Assembly (NCBI RefSeq): GCF_004358025.1
Contig: NZ_SMTL01000002.1
Coordinates: 992,001 to 1,056,000, forward strand
Reading direction: 5' to 3'
DNA: 64,000 nt
Source of the DNA: Rhizobium deserti
GTDB taxonomy: Bacteria; Pseudomonadota; Alphaproteobacteria; Rhizobiales; Rhizobiaceae
Of this stretch, positions 28,295 through 36,027 are shown piece after piece. The notes under the pieces are model-generated. The model saw nothing but the letters and a program-made list of their open reading frames with translations, had not been told where the DNA came from and ran no database searches. Both the position numbers and the translations under genes were made by a program. Numbering within the stretch: position 1 is the stretch's first letter; the number at the start of each line of letters is the position of its first letter.

Positions 28295-28723
28295 TCAATA
28301 AGGCGAATTGCAGGAGCGGCGAACGCCACCGCTCGCAACATAGCTATTGTCGGATGCACGGTAGGTCCGGTAACGGCTCTCGCACCAGGCAACATGCCGG
28401 CTGCTGTAGCTGCCACGATCCGAAGCGACGGCACCGCCGATGATCGCGCCGGCACCGAAGGCTGCCAGCGGGAACCAGAGGCCGTTGTGATAGCGATAGC
28501 CAGGACGACGGTCACGATAGCCGCGATGACCATTGTGCCAATCTCGGCGGTCGCGGCGATCGTAATGACGGCGGTACTGGACGTCCTGGACATCCGTGAC
28601 GGCGGCGGCATCGGAAAGCTGCGGGGCGGCGGGCAATTGCATGGCCTGGGCAGGCACGAAGCTGCCGACTGCAACGGCTAGCGCAACAGCGGCAGTTGTC
28701 AGGCGAAGACGGAAGGCATTCAT
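28295..28723 (-). CDS. BA14K family protein, copy 2
   Basis: 142 residues, paralogous to the neighbouring copy. It has a signal peptide (MNAFRLRLTTAAVALAVAVG to AQA), a basic Arg/His/Tyr-rich middle (YDRRDRRDWHNGHRGYRDRR), the core [21 protein letters not shown] and a Cys-containing tail (WCESRYRTY, RRSCNSPY). The two copies share the core and the tail but differ in the low-complexity middle, suggesting an old tandem duplication. Between them is 160 bp without a gene, probably holding the promoter of copy 1. Confidence 0.88.
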   Translation of the reverse strand: MNAFRLRLTTAAVALAVAVGSFVPAQAMQLPAAPQLSDAAAVTDVQDVQYRRHYDRRDRRDWHNGHRGYRDRRPGYRYHNGLWFPLAAFGAGAIIGGAVASDRGSYSSRHVAWCESRYRTYRASDNSYVASGGVRRSCNSPY

Positions 28724-28808
28724 CTGGGCATTTCCTGTTTGTTACAAGTTTAGCATATAACAGGAAATGCCATGACTTAGTTCCCCGGGACTTAAGTCCC
28801 GGATGCCT

Positions 28809-30053
28809 TCAGGCGACGACGGACAGCTTGCTTTGTTCGCCTTGCAGGCGGCCCATCATGAAGTTCGAATACCATTCGACGAACTGCATGACACCCCCTT
28901 CATGAGCCTCGGAATAGGGTCCGGGCTCATAGGCCGGGGAGCGGATGCCGAAGGCGTTTTCCTCGACGATCTGGCGATCCTGGTCGTTGGTCATGTCCCA
29001 GACATGGGTCAGTTCTTCCAGGTTGTAATCCACGCCTTCGACCGCATCCTTGTGGACCAGCCATTTCGTGGTCACTGCGGTTTCCTCCGGCCCCAGCGGC
29101 GTGACGCGAAACGAGATGGCGTGGTCGCCGAGCATATGGTTCCAGCTGCTCGGATAATGGAAAAGCAGCATGGTACCGATCTGTGGAATGGTGACGTCGT
29201 CCGAGAGCGGGCGGTGGACCGCGCGCTGGCCGTTCATCGTGTAGCTTTCCGCGCCTTCGATCAAGGGCATGCGGGCAACCCGGAACTGACCGTCGGTCGA
29301 CATGGTGAAAGTGCTGGGCAGGCCTGAACCCTCGCAGCGGGCCCAGTGCTCGGCGATCAGCGGATCGTCACCTGCACCCTGGACGCCGGTTGCGGTCGGC
29401 GCTTCCGGATAGGTGCGGCAGAGTTCCGGATGATTGCCGGCGCAGTGATAGCATTCCCGGTTGTTTTCCCAGACCAGCTTCCAGTTGCCCTTCTCGATGA
29501 TGGTGTTCTGATGCGCGACCTTGGCTTCGGAAAGGCGGTGCGGCGCCATGTAGGGCTCGATCATGGCACGGACCGGAGCGAAATCGGGCGCCTCGTTGGC
29601 GAGGCAGATGAAGATATAGCCAGCGACGGTTTCGCAATGGACCTTCTTGAGCCCATACTGGCTCTTATCGAAGTTTTCGCCCATGTGACGCGCCGCCATC
29701 AGCGAGCCGTCATGCTGGTAGGTCCACTGGTGATAAGGACAGACGAGGCGCACGGCCGAACCGCTTTCCTTGGTGCAGACGCGGTGGCCTCGGTGGCGGC
29801 AGGTATTGTGGAAGGCACGGATTTCACCGTCGCGACCGCGGATCACGAGGACGGGGTAGTCACCGATCTGAAGCGTAAAATAATTGCCGGGCTTTGCCAC
29901 TTCGCAGTCGTGGCCGATGAACAGCCAGTCGCGATACCAGATCATTTCCAGATCGAGCTTGTAATAGTCCGGGTCGATGTAAAAGGGTTGTTCGAGGCTG
30001 AAACCTTCGCGGCGGTTCTTCAATTGCCGCAGGACCTGATTATGAATATCCAT
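28809..30053 (-). CDS. Rieske mononuclear iron oxygenase, alpha subunit (GbcA-like)
   Basis: A Rieske oxygenase of 414 residues. The [2Fe-2S] ligands are Cys85 and His87 in CRHRGH and Cys105 and His108 in CPYHQW. The catalytic iron site is in NNRECYHCAGNHPEL (His203, His208), with the carboxylate expected around the WDMTNDQD segment. Overall it resembles GbcA-type glycine betaine demethylases and related quaternary-ammonium oxygenases more than aromatic-ring enzymes; the substrate is inference. No reductase partner is nearby. The start 30053 has GAGGAAGG upstream. About 100 bases before it ends a cobalamin riboswitch on the same strand, an unexpected control element for this family. Confidence 0.87.
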   Translation of the reverse strand: MDIHNQVLRQLKNRREGFSLEQPFYIDPDYYKLDLEMIWYRDWLFIGHDCEVAKPGNYFTLQIGDYPVLVIRGRDGEIRAFHNTCRHRGHRVCTKESGSAVRLVCPYHQWTYQHDGSLMAARHMGENFDKSQYGLKKVHCETVAGYIFICLANEAPDFAPVRAMIEPYMAPHRLSEAKVAHQNTIIEKGNWKLVWENNRECYHCAGNHPELCRTYPEAPTATGVQGAGDDPLIAEHWARCEGSGLPSTFTMSTDGQFRVARMPLIEGAESYTMNGQRAVHRPLSDDVTIPQIGTMLLFHYPSSWNHMLGDHAISFRVTPLGPEETAVTTKWLVHKDAVEGVDYNLEELTHVWDMTNDQDRQIVEENAFGIRSPAYEPGPYSEAHEGGVMQFVEWYSNFMMGRLQGEQSKLSVVA

Positions 30054-30059
30054 ATGCCT

Positions 30060-30084
30060 TCCTCGTCAACATTGTGCGGGAGGA
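30060..30084 (-). promoter_or_regulatory. Possible ribosome-site-masking hairpin
   Basis: On the minus strand TCCTC (30084-30080) can pair with GAGGA (30064-30060), which is part of the GAGGAAGG ribosome site of the Rieske gene. The 15-base loop makes it weak on its own. It lies between the riboswitch aptamer and the start codon, where an expression platform acting on translation would be expected. Inference only. Confidence 0.35.
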
Positions 30085-30153
30085 CATGGAGATGGGTTCG
30101 GCGCCAGCCGTCAGCTCCTGCCCCGAACGCCCGCCGCGATCGGTCCTTCATCG

Positions 30154-30351
30154 GCTCAAGGCTGGTTTCCGGGCTAAGGAGCCGTCCCGAAAGGACTGCA
30201 TGGCACCTTCCCGGGCGGCCTTTGCGGCTCTTGCCCAGTGGCTTTCCGCCATGCTTTGTACTCCACCACCGTTGCGGGGGCAGCGCCGGATCGGCCAGAG
30301 CCTGCCGGCTTCCCAATTCTCCGCCTTCCCTAGCGAGGCGGCACCTTGAGC
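30154..30351 (-). promoter_or_regulatory. Cobalamin riboswitch
   Basis: Read on the minus strand, the conserved blocks occur in order: CAAGGTGCC, TTGGGAAGCCGG, GCTGCCCCCGCAACGG, AAGCCACTGGG, CCGGGAAGG and the B12 box AGCCCGGAAACCAGCC (30175-30160). The outer stem P1 is perfect: GCTCAAGG (30358-side strand, positions 30351-30344) pairs with CCTTGAGC (30161-30154). This matches the adenosylcobalamin/cobalamin riboswitch consensus closely. The next gene downstream is the Rieske oxygenase, whose start is about 100 bases away. In known cases cobalamin binding switches expression off. No strong intrinsic terminator is evident after the aptamer, so translational control is more likely. Confidence 0.92.
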
Positions 30352-30506
30352 TTTCGCGGATATAAACATCGCCCGAGCTTGTCGCATAGGCAACATTGCG
30401 ACATCGGCAACTGCATTGACGACGGTAGTGGTGCGATTTTGACTGGACGAGGAAACCGACTGTTAAAGGCTCGCGTCTAGAATCGTCCTATCAAAAGGAC
30501 CGGCCG

Positions 30507-31121
30507 ATGCAGACGACAGGTAAGCTCCGCTACTACGAAGCTCGCGGCCAGAAGCCGCCGGTTGCGCCGACCAACAAGCAGGTCGCGCATTCCGAATTTC
30601 TGCGCACCGGCAAGATTTCCAGACCTAACCCGATCTGGATGCCCGCCGAACGCCTTTACATGAGCTATGACGAAGTGGCGAGGCGCACCGGGCAGAAGCT
30701 CGAAGCCGCCGGCGACGTCACCCATGGCAGGATCAACGGCTTCCATCGCACGATCCAGTTCCCGAAGATCCTCTTTCACCGGACGCTCGACGGAAGCCCG
30801 CATCTCGGCTATTGCCACGTCACGGCGGCCAGCACCTTCTTCACGCCCGAATCGCGGGTCAGTTGGTCCTTCTACATTGCCAACTTCTTTTCCGAGATCG
30901 GCGATGGCGAGATCTTCTTCGAGCGGATCAATGCGCAATATTCCCGCATGTATTTTGCGGTGGCCATCAAAGGCGAGCCAGGCAAGGACATCCAGATCAA
31001 CCGCACGGTGCGCGGCAATGGCCTGCTGTTCAAGACCCGCGATCCCAAGGAAGCGATGAAGAACGTGCTCATGCTCGGCGCCCCCGACCACACTGCGCGC
31101 GACATCATCAAAAAGCTTTGA
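30507..31121 (+). CDS. Conserved protein of unknown function
   Basis: 204 residues, no signal peptide or membrane segment. The sequence has a central region with FPKILFHRTLDGSPHLGYCHVTAASTFF and WSFYIANFFSEIGDGEIFFERIN, looking like a compact alpha/beta protein. I recognise it only as a type found in rhizobia and can give no function. AGGA lies upstream of ATG 30507. It is divergent from the cobalamin riboswitch and is followed after 31 bp by the threonylcarbamoyl-AMP synthase gene, so the two could share a transcript. Confidence 0.75.
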   Translation: MQTTGKLRYYEARGQKPPVAPTNKQVAHSEFLRTGKISRPNPIWMPAERLYMSYDEVARRTGQKLEAAGDVTHGRINGFHRTIQFPKILFHRTLDGSPHLGYCHVTAASTFFTPESRVSWSFYIANFFSEIGDGEIFFERINAQYSRMYFAVAIKGEPGKDIQINRTVRGNGLLFKTRDPKEAMKNVLMLGAPDHTARDIIKKL

Positions 31122-31152
31122 AGCAACGGAAGTCCGCGGTATTGACGCGGAT

Positions 31153-32130
31153 ATGACGGCAACAATCATCGATATCCGACGCGAACCGGAAGCCGCGCTC
31201 AAGCAAGCCGAGGCAGTGCTTTCCGATGGCTTTCCGGTCGCCTTGCCGACCGAGACTGTCTACGGGCTTGCCGCCGACGCCACAAATCCGGCCGCCATCG
31301 CCAGGATCTACGAGACCAAGGGCCGGCCGCGCTTCAATCCGCTGATCTGCCACATGGCGGACTTGGCCATGGCGGAACGTTATGCCAGCTTCGACGCCCT
31401 GTCGCGCCGCCTGGCGGAGACGTTCTGGCCAGGGCCGCTGACCCTAATCCTGCCGCTGAAGCCCGACAGCGGCATTCATCCGCTGGCAACCGCCGGCCTC
31501 GACACGGTGGGCGTGCGGGTACCGGCCGGCTTTGCATCCGAGCTCATCCGCCAGTTCGACCGGCCGCTTGCCGCGCCGAGCGCGAATACATCCGGTAAGG
31601 TCAGCCCGACAAGCGCCCGTCATGTGGTGGAGGACCTGGGCGAGAAGCTAACACTGATCCTCGATAACGGTGCTGCACCCGTCGGCGTCGAATCCACCAT
31701 TCTTCGTGTCGAGGACGGGCAGATCAGGCTTTTAAGGCCGGGCGGGATCTCGGCCGAAGCTATCGAGGCGGCGACTGGGCAGCCGGTGATCCGGCCGCAA
31801 GGGCCAACCGCGATCATCGAGGCACCCGGCATGCTAGCCTCCCACTACGCACCGGGCGCCGCCGTGCGGCTGAATGCGACAGAGGTTGAAGCCGGCGAAG
31901 CGCTGATTACCTTTGGCGCAGCGCCGATCAAGGGCGCGGAACACGCAGTCGCCGTTTTCGACCTCAGCCCGACCGGCGATCTTGCGGAAGCAGCCGCAAA
32001 TCTGTTTGATTACCTGAAGCGGGCGGATGCCACCGGTGCTGCCCGAATCGCAGTGGCGTCTGTTCCGCAAACCGACCTCGGCGAGGCAATCAATGACAGG
32101 CTGACTCGCGCTGCAGCTCCGCGGGAATAA
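31153..32130 (+). CDS. L-threonylcarbamoyladenylate synthase (Sua5 type)
   Basis: A Sua5/YrdC protein of 325 residues that makes threonylcarbamoyl-AMP from threonine, bicarbonate and ATP for the t6A37 tRNA modification. The YrdC domain (about 10-200) shows FPVALPTETVYGLAADATN, KGRPRFNPLICH, PLTLILPL and RPLAAPSANTSGKVSPTSARHV; the extra C-terminal Sua5 domain follows a linker with PGMLASHYAPGA. The length matches Sua5 rather than the shorter TsaC. The FAD oxidoreductase gene begins 21 bp later. Confidence 0.93.
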   Translation: MTATIIDIRREPEAALKQAEAVLSDGFPVALPTETVYGLAADATNPAAIARIYETKGRPRFNPLICHMADLAMAERYASFDALSRRLAETFWPGPLTLILPLKPDSGIHPLATAGLDTVGVRVPAGFASELIRQFDRPLAAPSANTSGKVSPTSARHVVEDLGEKLTLILDNGAAPVGVESTILRVEDGQIRLLRPGGISAEAIEAATGQPVIRPQGPTAIIEAPGMLASHYAPGAAVRLNATEVEAGEALITFGAAPIKGAEHAVAVFDLSPTGDLAEAAANLFDYLKRADATGAARIAVASVPQTDLGEAINDRLTRAAAPRE

Positions 32131-32151
32131 GCCGAAAGGGAGGTAAAACGC

Positions 32152-33585
32152 ATGGATCTATCCGCACTAAAGCCGGAACTTCTTGCGCGCTTTGCGGCCA
32201 TTGTCGGTGACAGCCATGCCATACGCGACGCAGCGGAACTGGCGCCACGGCTTGTGGAAGGGCGCGGCCTTTACCGCGGCGCCTCTCCCCTGCTGCTGAA
32301 GCCGGGATCGACGCAGGAAGTTTCGGCCATACTGGCACTGGCCAGCGAAACCGGCACGGCCATCGTGCCGCAGACGGGCAATACCGGGCTGGTCGGCGGC
32401 CAGACGCCGCGTGAAGGCGGCAATGACGTCATCCTTTCGCTCGAGCGCATGAACCGCATTCGCGATGTCGATCCCGTCGCCAATGTTCTGGTGGCCGATG
32501 GCGGGGCCATTCTTGCCGACGTGCAACAAGCCGCGGAAGCCGTGGGACGTCTTTTTCCGCTGTCGCTCGGCTCGGAAGGCTCATGCCGCATCGGCGGCAA
32601 CCTATCCACCAATGCCGGCGGAACTGCCGTGCTTGCCTATGGCAATATGCGCCAGCTCTGCCTCGGCCTGGAAGTCGTGCTGCCGACCGGCGAGATCTGG
32701 GACGGCCTAAGGCGCCTCAAGAAGGACAATACGGGCTACGACCTGCGCGACCTTTTCATCGGTGCCGAAGGCACGCTCGGCATCATTACCGGCGCAGTCC
32801 TGAAGCTTTACCCGCAGCCGGCGGGACACCAGGTCGCCTTGGCAGGGATTGGTTCGCCCGAAGATGCGTTACGGCTTTTCGAACGCGCGTCCAACCTTTG
32901 CGGCCCGGCCCTCACCGGGTTCGAGCTGATGCCGCGCATCGGGGTGGAATTCACCACCCGCCATATCGACGGCGTGCGGGACCCGCTTTCCGAGCCGCAT
33001 CCCTGGTATGTGTTGATCGACATCTCCACATCCGACACGGCCGAAACGGCTGAGATCATGATCCAGTCGCTGCTGGAACAGGGCGTCGAGGCGGAACTGG
33101 TGCGCGACGCCGTCATCGCTTCTTCGGTCGCGCAGCAAAAGGCGCTCTGGCATATGCGCGAAAGCCTTTCTGATGCGCAAAAGCCGGAGGGCGGCTCGAT
33201 CAAGCATGACGTTTCGGTGCCGGTCTCGAAGATCCCCGCCTTCATGGCGGAAGCCGGAGATGCGGTGCTGAAGGCCGTGCCGGGCGCGCGCATCTGTGCC
33301 TTCGGACATCTGGGCGACGGTAATATCCATTATAACATTTCCCAGCCGATCGGTGCCGACAAGGCAGCCTTCATCGGCCGCTGGCGCGAGGTCAACGAGA
33401 TCGTTCACGGCGTAGTGCTTTCGGCCGGCGGATCGATTTCGGCCGAACACGGCATCGGTCAGCTGAAACGGGACGAGCTGGCGCATATCCGCTCGCCGAT
33501 CGAGATGGAGCTGATGTACCGCATCAAGCGCGCCTTCGATCCGGCCGGCATCATGAACCCGGGCAAGGTCGTGACGCTTCCATGA
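32152..33585 (+). CDS. FAD-binding oxidoreductase, D-2-hydroxyacid dehydrogenase type
   Basis: A VAO/PCMH flavoprotein of 477 residues. The FAD domain shows IVPQTGNTGLVGGQTP, SLGSEGSCRIGGNLSTNAGG and LFIGAEGTLGIITGAVLKLYP; the C-terminal cap shows GHLGDGNIHYNIS and SAEHGIGQLKRDEL, the metal and substrate region of D-2-hydroxyglutarate dehydrogenase and D-lactate dehydrogenase (GlcD-like) enzymes. Similarity to D-2-hydroxyglutarate dehydrogenase seems best, which would remove the by-product of serine synthesis; the substrate is not proven. AGGGAGG precedes ATG 32152. The stop overlaps the ModE-like gene start (ATGA). Confidence 0.88.
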   Translation: MDLSALKPELLARFAAIVGDSHAIRDAAELAPRLVEGRGLYRGASPLLLKPGSTQEVSAILALASETGTAIVPQTGNTGLVGGQTPREGGNDVILSLERMNRIRDVDPVANVLVADGGAILADVQQAAEAVGRLFPLSLGSEGSCRIGGNLSTNAGGTAVLAYGNMRQLCLGLEVVLPTGEIWDGLRRLKKDNTGYDLRDLFIGAEGTLGIITGAVLKLYPQPAGHQVALAGIGSPEDALRLFERASNLCGPALTGFELMPRIGVEFTTRHIDGVRDPLSEPHPWYVLIDISTSDTAETAEIMIQSLLEQGVEAELVRDAVIASSVAQQKALWHMRESLSDAQKPEGGSIKHDVSVPVSKIPAFMAEAGDAVLKAVPGARICAFGHLGDGNIHYNISQPIGADKAAFIGRWREVNEIVHGVVLSAGGSISAEHGIGQLKRDELAHIRSPIEMELMYRIKRAFDPAGIMNPGKVVTLP

Positions 33586-33956
33586 CCAGCCGGCCGGAAA
33601 CGACGATCCGCATCGATCTCGAAAACGGCGTGCGACTGGGCCCTGGCAAGGCGCAACTTCTGGCCCTCATCGAGGAGCACGGCTCCATCCGGGCCGCAGG
33701 TGCATCGATCGGCATGTCCTACCGGCGTGCCTGGCTGCTGGGCGACGAGATCAACCGGATGTTCCGCCAGCCGTCGATTTTCACGCGTCACGGCGGCAAG
33801 AGCGGCGGCGGAGCCGGACTGACGGAGTTCGGCCAGGAACTGCTTTCCCGCTACCGGCGGATGAACCAGATGGTCCGCGATGCGACGCAGGCCGACCTGG
33901 ACTGGCTGGCCGTTCATACGGACCCGGATTTTCACCCGGGCGAAAAGAAAGATTAA
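33582..33956 (+). CDS. ModE N-terminal-like winged-helix DNA-binding protein
   Basis: 124 residues comprising essentially one LysR/ModE-type winged helix: LGPGKAQLLALIEEHGSIRAAGASIGMSYRRAWLLGDEINRMF is the classic ModE DNA-binding helix pair, and GGKSGGGAGLTEFGQELLSRYR the wing. The molybdate-binding TOBE domains of full ModE (about 260 residues) are absent, so molybdate sensing by the protein itself is doubtful. It overlaps the FAD oxidoreductase gene by four bases. Target genes are unknown. Confidence 0.87.
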   Translation: MTSRPETTIRIDLENGVRLGPGKAQLLALIEEHGSIRAAGASIGMSYRRAWLLGDEINRMFRQPSIFTRHGGKSGGGAGLTEFGQELLSRYRRMNQMVRDATQADLDWLAVHTDPDFHPGEKKD

Positions 33957-34265
33957 AGACACGATTGCAGGTTCGCGGCCACACCGGCCGGCCTAACGGG
34001 GCCCGCGTAGGTGGTCGAGAATGCCTCGCCCTTGCTGGCGCATTTCGGAACACCTGTCTCTTCTTCGCTCAGCCCGCGCGACAGGATTCAGGTCTCCCTT
34101 CCCGCGTCGGAACAGGACTGTTCAGGCTTTGAACAGAATTGCCGGATTCACGCTTCGGAAACCGTGGAACGTGCTGTTTCGCTAACCATTCCCTTCGGCA
34201 AACCTTCCTTAACCGCGATTTTTAAGTAGTCTCGAAGGGGCGCGCCCTATGCTTTGGCTATCAGA
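33957..34265. other. Intergenic region without a recognised gene
   Basis: About 300 bases between the ModE-like gene and the structured leader of the DUF6101 gene. Short frames here have no coding character. The AT-rich stretch near 34190-34235 is the likely promoter area for the leader transcript. I see no RNA gene in it. Confidence 0.5.
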
Positions 34266-34324
34266 GGACAAAAGTCCCGCAGAGAACACCGACCGGAAAA
34301 CCGGAAGAGGCTCTCAGGTAAAAC
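34266..34324 (+). promoter_or_regulatory. Structured 5' leader with two AAAA-loop hairpins
   Basis: GGAC-AAAA-GTCC (34266-34277) and CCGG-AAAA-CCGG (34293-34304) are perfect small hairpins. The second is enclosed by AGAG (34281-34284) and CTCT (34311-34314), with purine-rich internal loops, and is followed by CAGGTAAAAC (34315-34324). CTCTCAGGTAAAAC resembles the 3' strand of a glycine riboswitch aptamer, but the element is much shorter. It lies 17 bases before the DUF6101 start. An RNA switch or protein-binding leader is inferred. Confidence 0.5.
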
Positions 34325-34340
34325 AAGGGTAGCATACACG

Positions 34341-34907
34341 ATGAGCAAAACCGTTCTGAAGCCCGTTTGGGCAGGGTCGACACTGAGGATCGATCCGTCT
34401 CGTTTCCCGCAGCAGGTCACTTACCGGCTGCAAGAGACATCAGGAGATGTCACCATCACCCTCGACGATCGCGGCGCAGTCATGCGTAAGATCCTGCCCG
34501 GCAGCGGCCTGCCGATGTCTTTCGCCCTGCCGGCGCGTGCCTTCAAGGGTGTTGCCGCCCGCGCCATCGATCATGGCGACGGGGAAGTGACCGTCACGCT
34601 CGAGCTGCATCACGACGATCCCGAACTGTGCATTCCACTGCTTGTCGCTCATGACCTTTGCGATATTGCCGCGGACTGGCGCAGCTGGTCCGACGCCTTC
34701 CGCATTCCCATGCTGATGGTTGAGGCTGACGGCATTGCCCGTCCGTTGGAAAACCATGTCGGCAGCATCCGCGCCCATGCCGCCAAGCCGCGCCGCCGCC
34801 ACTCCTATTTTGCCGCCCGCCGCCCGCGCTTCCTGGTCCGCCGTACCACCGGCAGCCTTGGCGTGATGATGAAGATCGAGGGCAAGGAGATCATTGCGCG
34901 CCGCTAG
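34341..34907 (+). CDS. DUF6101-like protein of unknown function
   Basis: 188 residues, no signal peptide or membrane segment, ending in a very basic tail (KPRRRHSYFAARRPRFLVRR). The body looks beta-rich with TYRLQETSGDVTITLDDRGAVMRKIL and VTVTLELHHDDPELCIPLL. I associate it with a family common in rhizobia (DUF6101); its role is unknown. The start at ATG 34341 follows AAGGG; 29 extra in-frame codons upstream run through the structured leader and are unlikely to be translated. A strong terminator follows. Confidence 0.78.
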   Translation: MSKTVLKPVWAGSTLRIDPSRFPQQVTYRLQETSGDVTITLDDRGAVMRKILPGSGLPMSFALPARAFKGVAARAIDHGDGEVTVTLELHHDDPELCIPLLVAHDLCDIAADWRSWSDAFRIPMLMVEADGIARPLENHVGSIRAHAAKPRRRHSYFAARRPRFLVRRTTGSLGVMMKIEGKEIIARR

Positions 34908-34942
34908 GCTTGTCCCTTGGTCCGAAACAGCGCGCGATGAAG

Positions 34943-34973
34943 AAGAAGCCCGACCGCAAAGGCCGGGCTTCTT
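34943..34973. terminator. Bidirectional intrinsic terminator
   Basis: AAGAAGCCCG (34943-34952) and CGGGCTTCTT (34964-34973) form a perfect 10-bp stem with additional inner pairs around a small GCAAA loop. It serves the DUF6101 gene (+) and the convergent ubiA (-), which stops at 34977. Confidence 0.88.
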
Positions 34974-34976
34974 TCG

Positions 34977-35927
34977 TTAGATCACCAGGGACAAGACGAG
35001 GCCTATGAACAGGATGGCACCGACGCGGCTATTGAACTTGAAGAGCCTGAGGCACTGGTCGCCATTGGAAATATCGAGGATAAAGATCTGCCAGGCGAAC
35101 ATCACGGCCGCCAGAAGCAGACCCAGATAGGCAAGCAGGTCGACGCCGGCGCCTGCAAAAGCAAAGAGCAGAAAAAGCAGCGCCAAACCGTAAAGGCCGG
35201 CCAGCCAAGGCTTTGTGTTGTCGCCGAACAGGCGAGCCGTGGAGCGGACGCCGATCAGTTCGTCATCCTCCTTGTCCTGATGCGCGTAGATCGTGTCATA
35301 GCCGATCGTCCATACAATCGCTGCGGCATATAGCCAGATCGCCGGCCACGACAGGCTGCCGAAGGTAGCCGCCCAGCCCATCAGCGCGCCCCAGGAAAAG
35401 GCCAGGCCCAGAAAAAACTGCGGCCAATCCGTGAACTTTTTGGCGAAGGGATAGATGGCGACGGTGGCAAGCGACAGGATGCCAAGGAAGATCGCGAAGG
35501 GATTGAGCTGGATCAGCACGAGAAAGCCGATCAGCGCCTGCGCGACGAGGAAGACCTTTGCCCCGAAGCGGGACACGCGGCCGGAGGGTAAGGGTCGCGA
35601 GCGAGTGCGGGCCACTTCCATGTCGATCTCGTGGTCCACCAGATCGTTATAGGTGCAGCCGGCGCCTCGCATGGCGACCGATCCTATGAAAAACAGGAAA
35701 AGGTGAAACAGGAAGAGTTTCGGCGAGAACAGCCCTATGTCGTCGGCTGCATTTGCGGCAAGCGCCGCCGACCAGAAGCACGGCCACATCAGCAGCTGCC
35801 AGCCGATCGGCCGGTCCCACCGGGCAAGCTGCGCGTAGGGCCAGGCGCCCCGCGGCAGCAGGCGGTAAACGAAATTGCTGGATGGCGCGTCGGCCACCCG
35901 GCCGCTGAAATGATCGGCTTGGGTCAT
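34977..35927 (-). CDS. ubiA: 4-Hydroxybenzoate polyprenyltransferase
   Basis: UbiA, 316 residues, attaches the polyprenyl tail to 4-hydroxybenzoate in ubiquinone synthesis, in the inner membrane. About eight to nine membrane segments are apparent. The two Asp-rich prenyl-diphosphate sites are present: NDLVDHEIDMEVARTRSRPL and YAHQDKEDDELIGVRSTA. The start at 35927 is chosen by homologous N-terminus (MTQADHFSGRV); the frame is open for 77 more codons upstream without family character. It lies downstream of tex on the same strand. The tail substrate would be made by IspB, encoded near 52 kb. Confidence 0.95.
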   Translation of the reverse strand: MTQADHFSGRVADAPSSNFVYRLLPRGAWPYAQLARWDRPIGWQLLMWPCFWSAALAANAADDIGLFSPKLFLFHLFLFFIGSVAMRGAGCTYNDLVDHEIDMEVARTRSRPLPSGRVSRFGAKVFLVAQALIGFLVLIQLNPFAIFLGILSLATVAIYPFAKKFTDWPQFFLGLAFSWGALMGWAATFGSLSWPAIWLYAAAIVWTIGYDTIYAHQDKEDDELIGVRSTARLFGDNTKPWLAGLYGLALLFLLFAFAGAGVDLLAYLGLLLAAVMFAWQIFILDISNGDQCLRLFKFNSRVGAILFIGLVLSLVI

Positions 35928-36027
35928 AGCCGGTTCTAGCCTTGGCCAAAGCGGACGGTCAAGCAGGCCGCTACGCGCGGCCGGCTTGGCCTCGTGCCCT
36001 AGAAGCAGAGCCCCTTTCGAGGGGATC

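Noticed and set aside
34254..34340. Full glycine riboswitch
   Set aside because: Only the CTCTCAGGTAAAAC block and a short helix fit; the P2/P3 domain of the aptamer is far too short, so I list it only as an unassigned leader.
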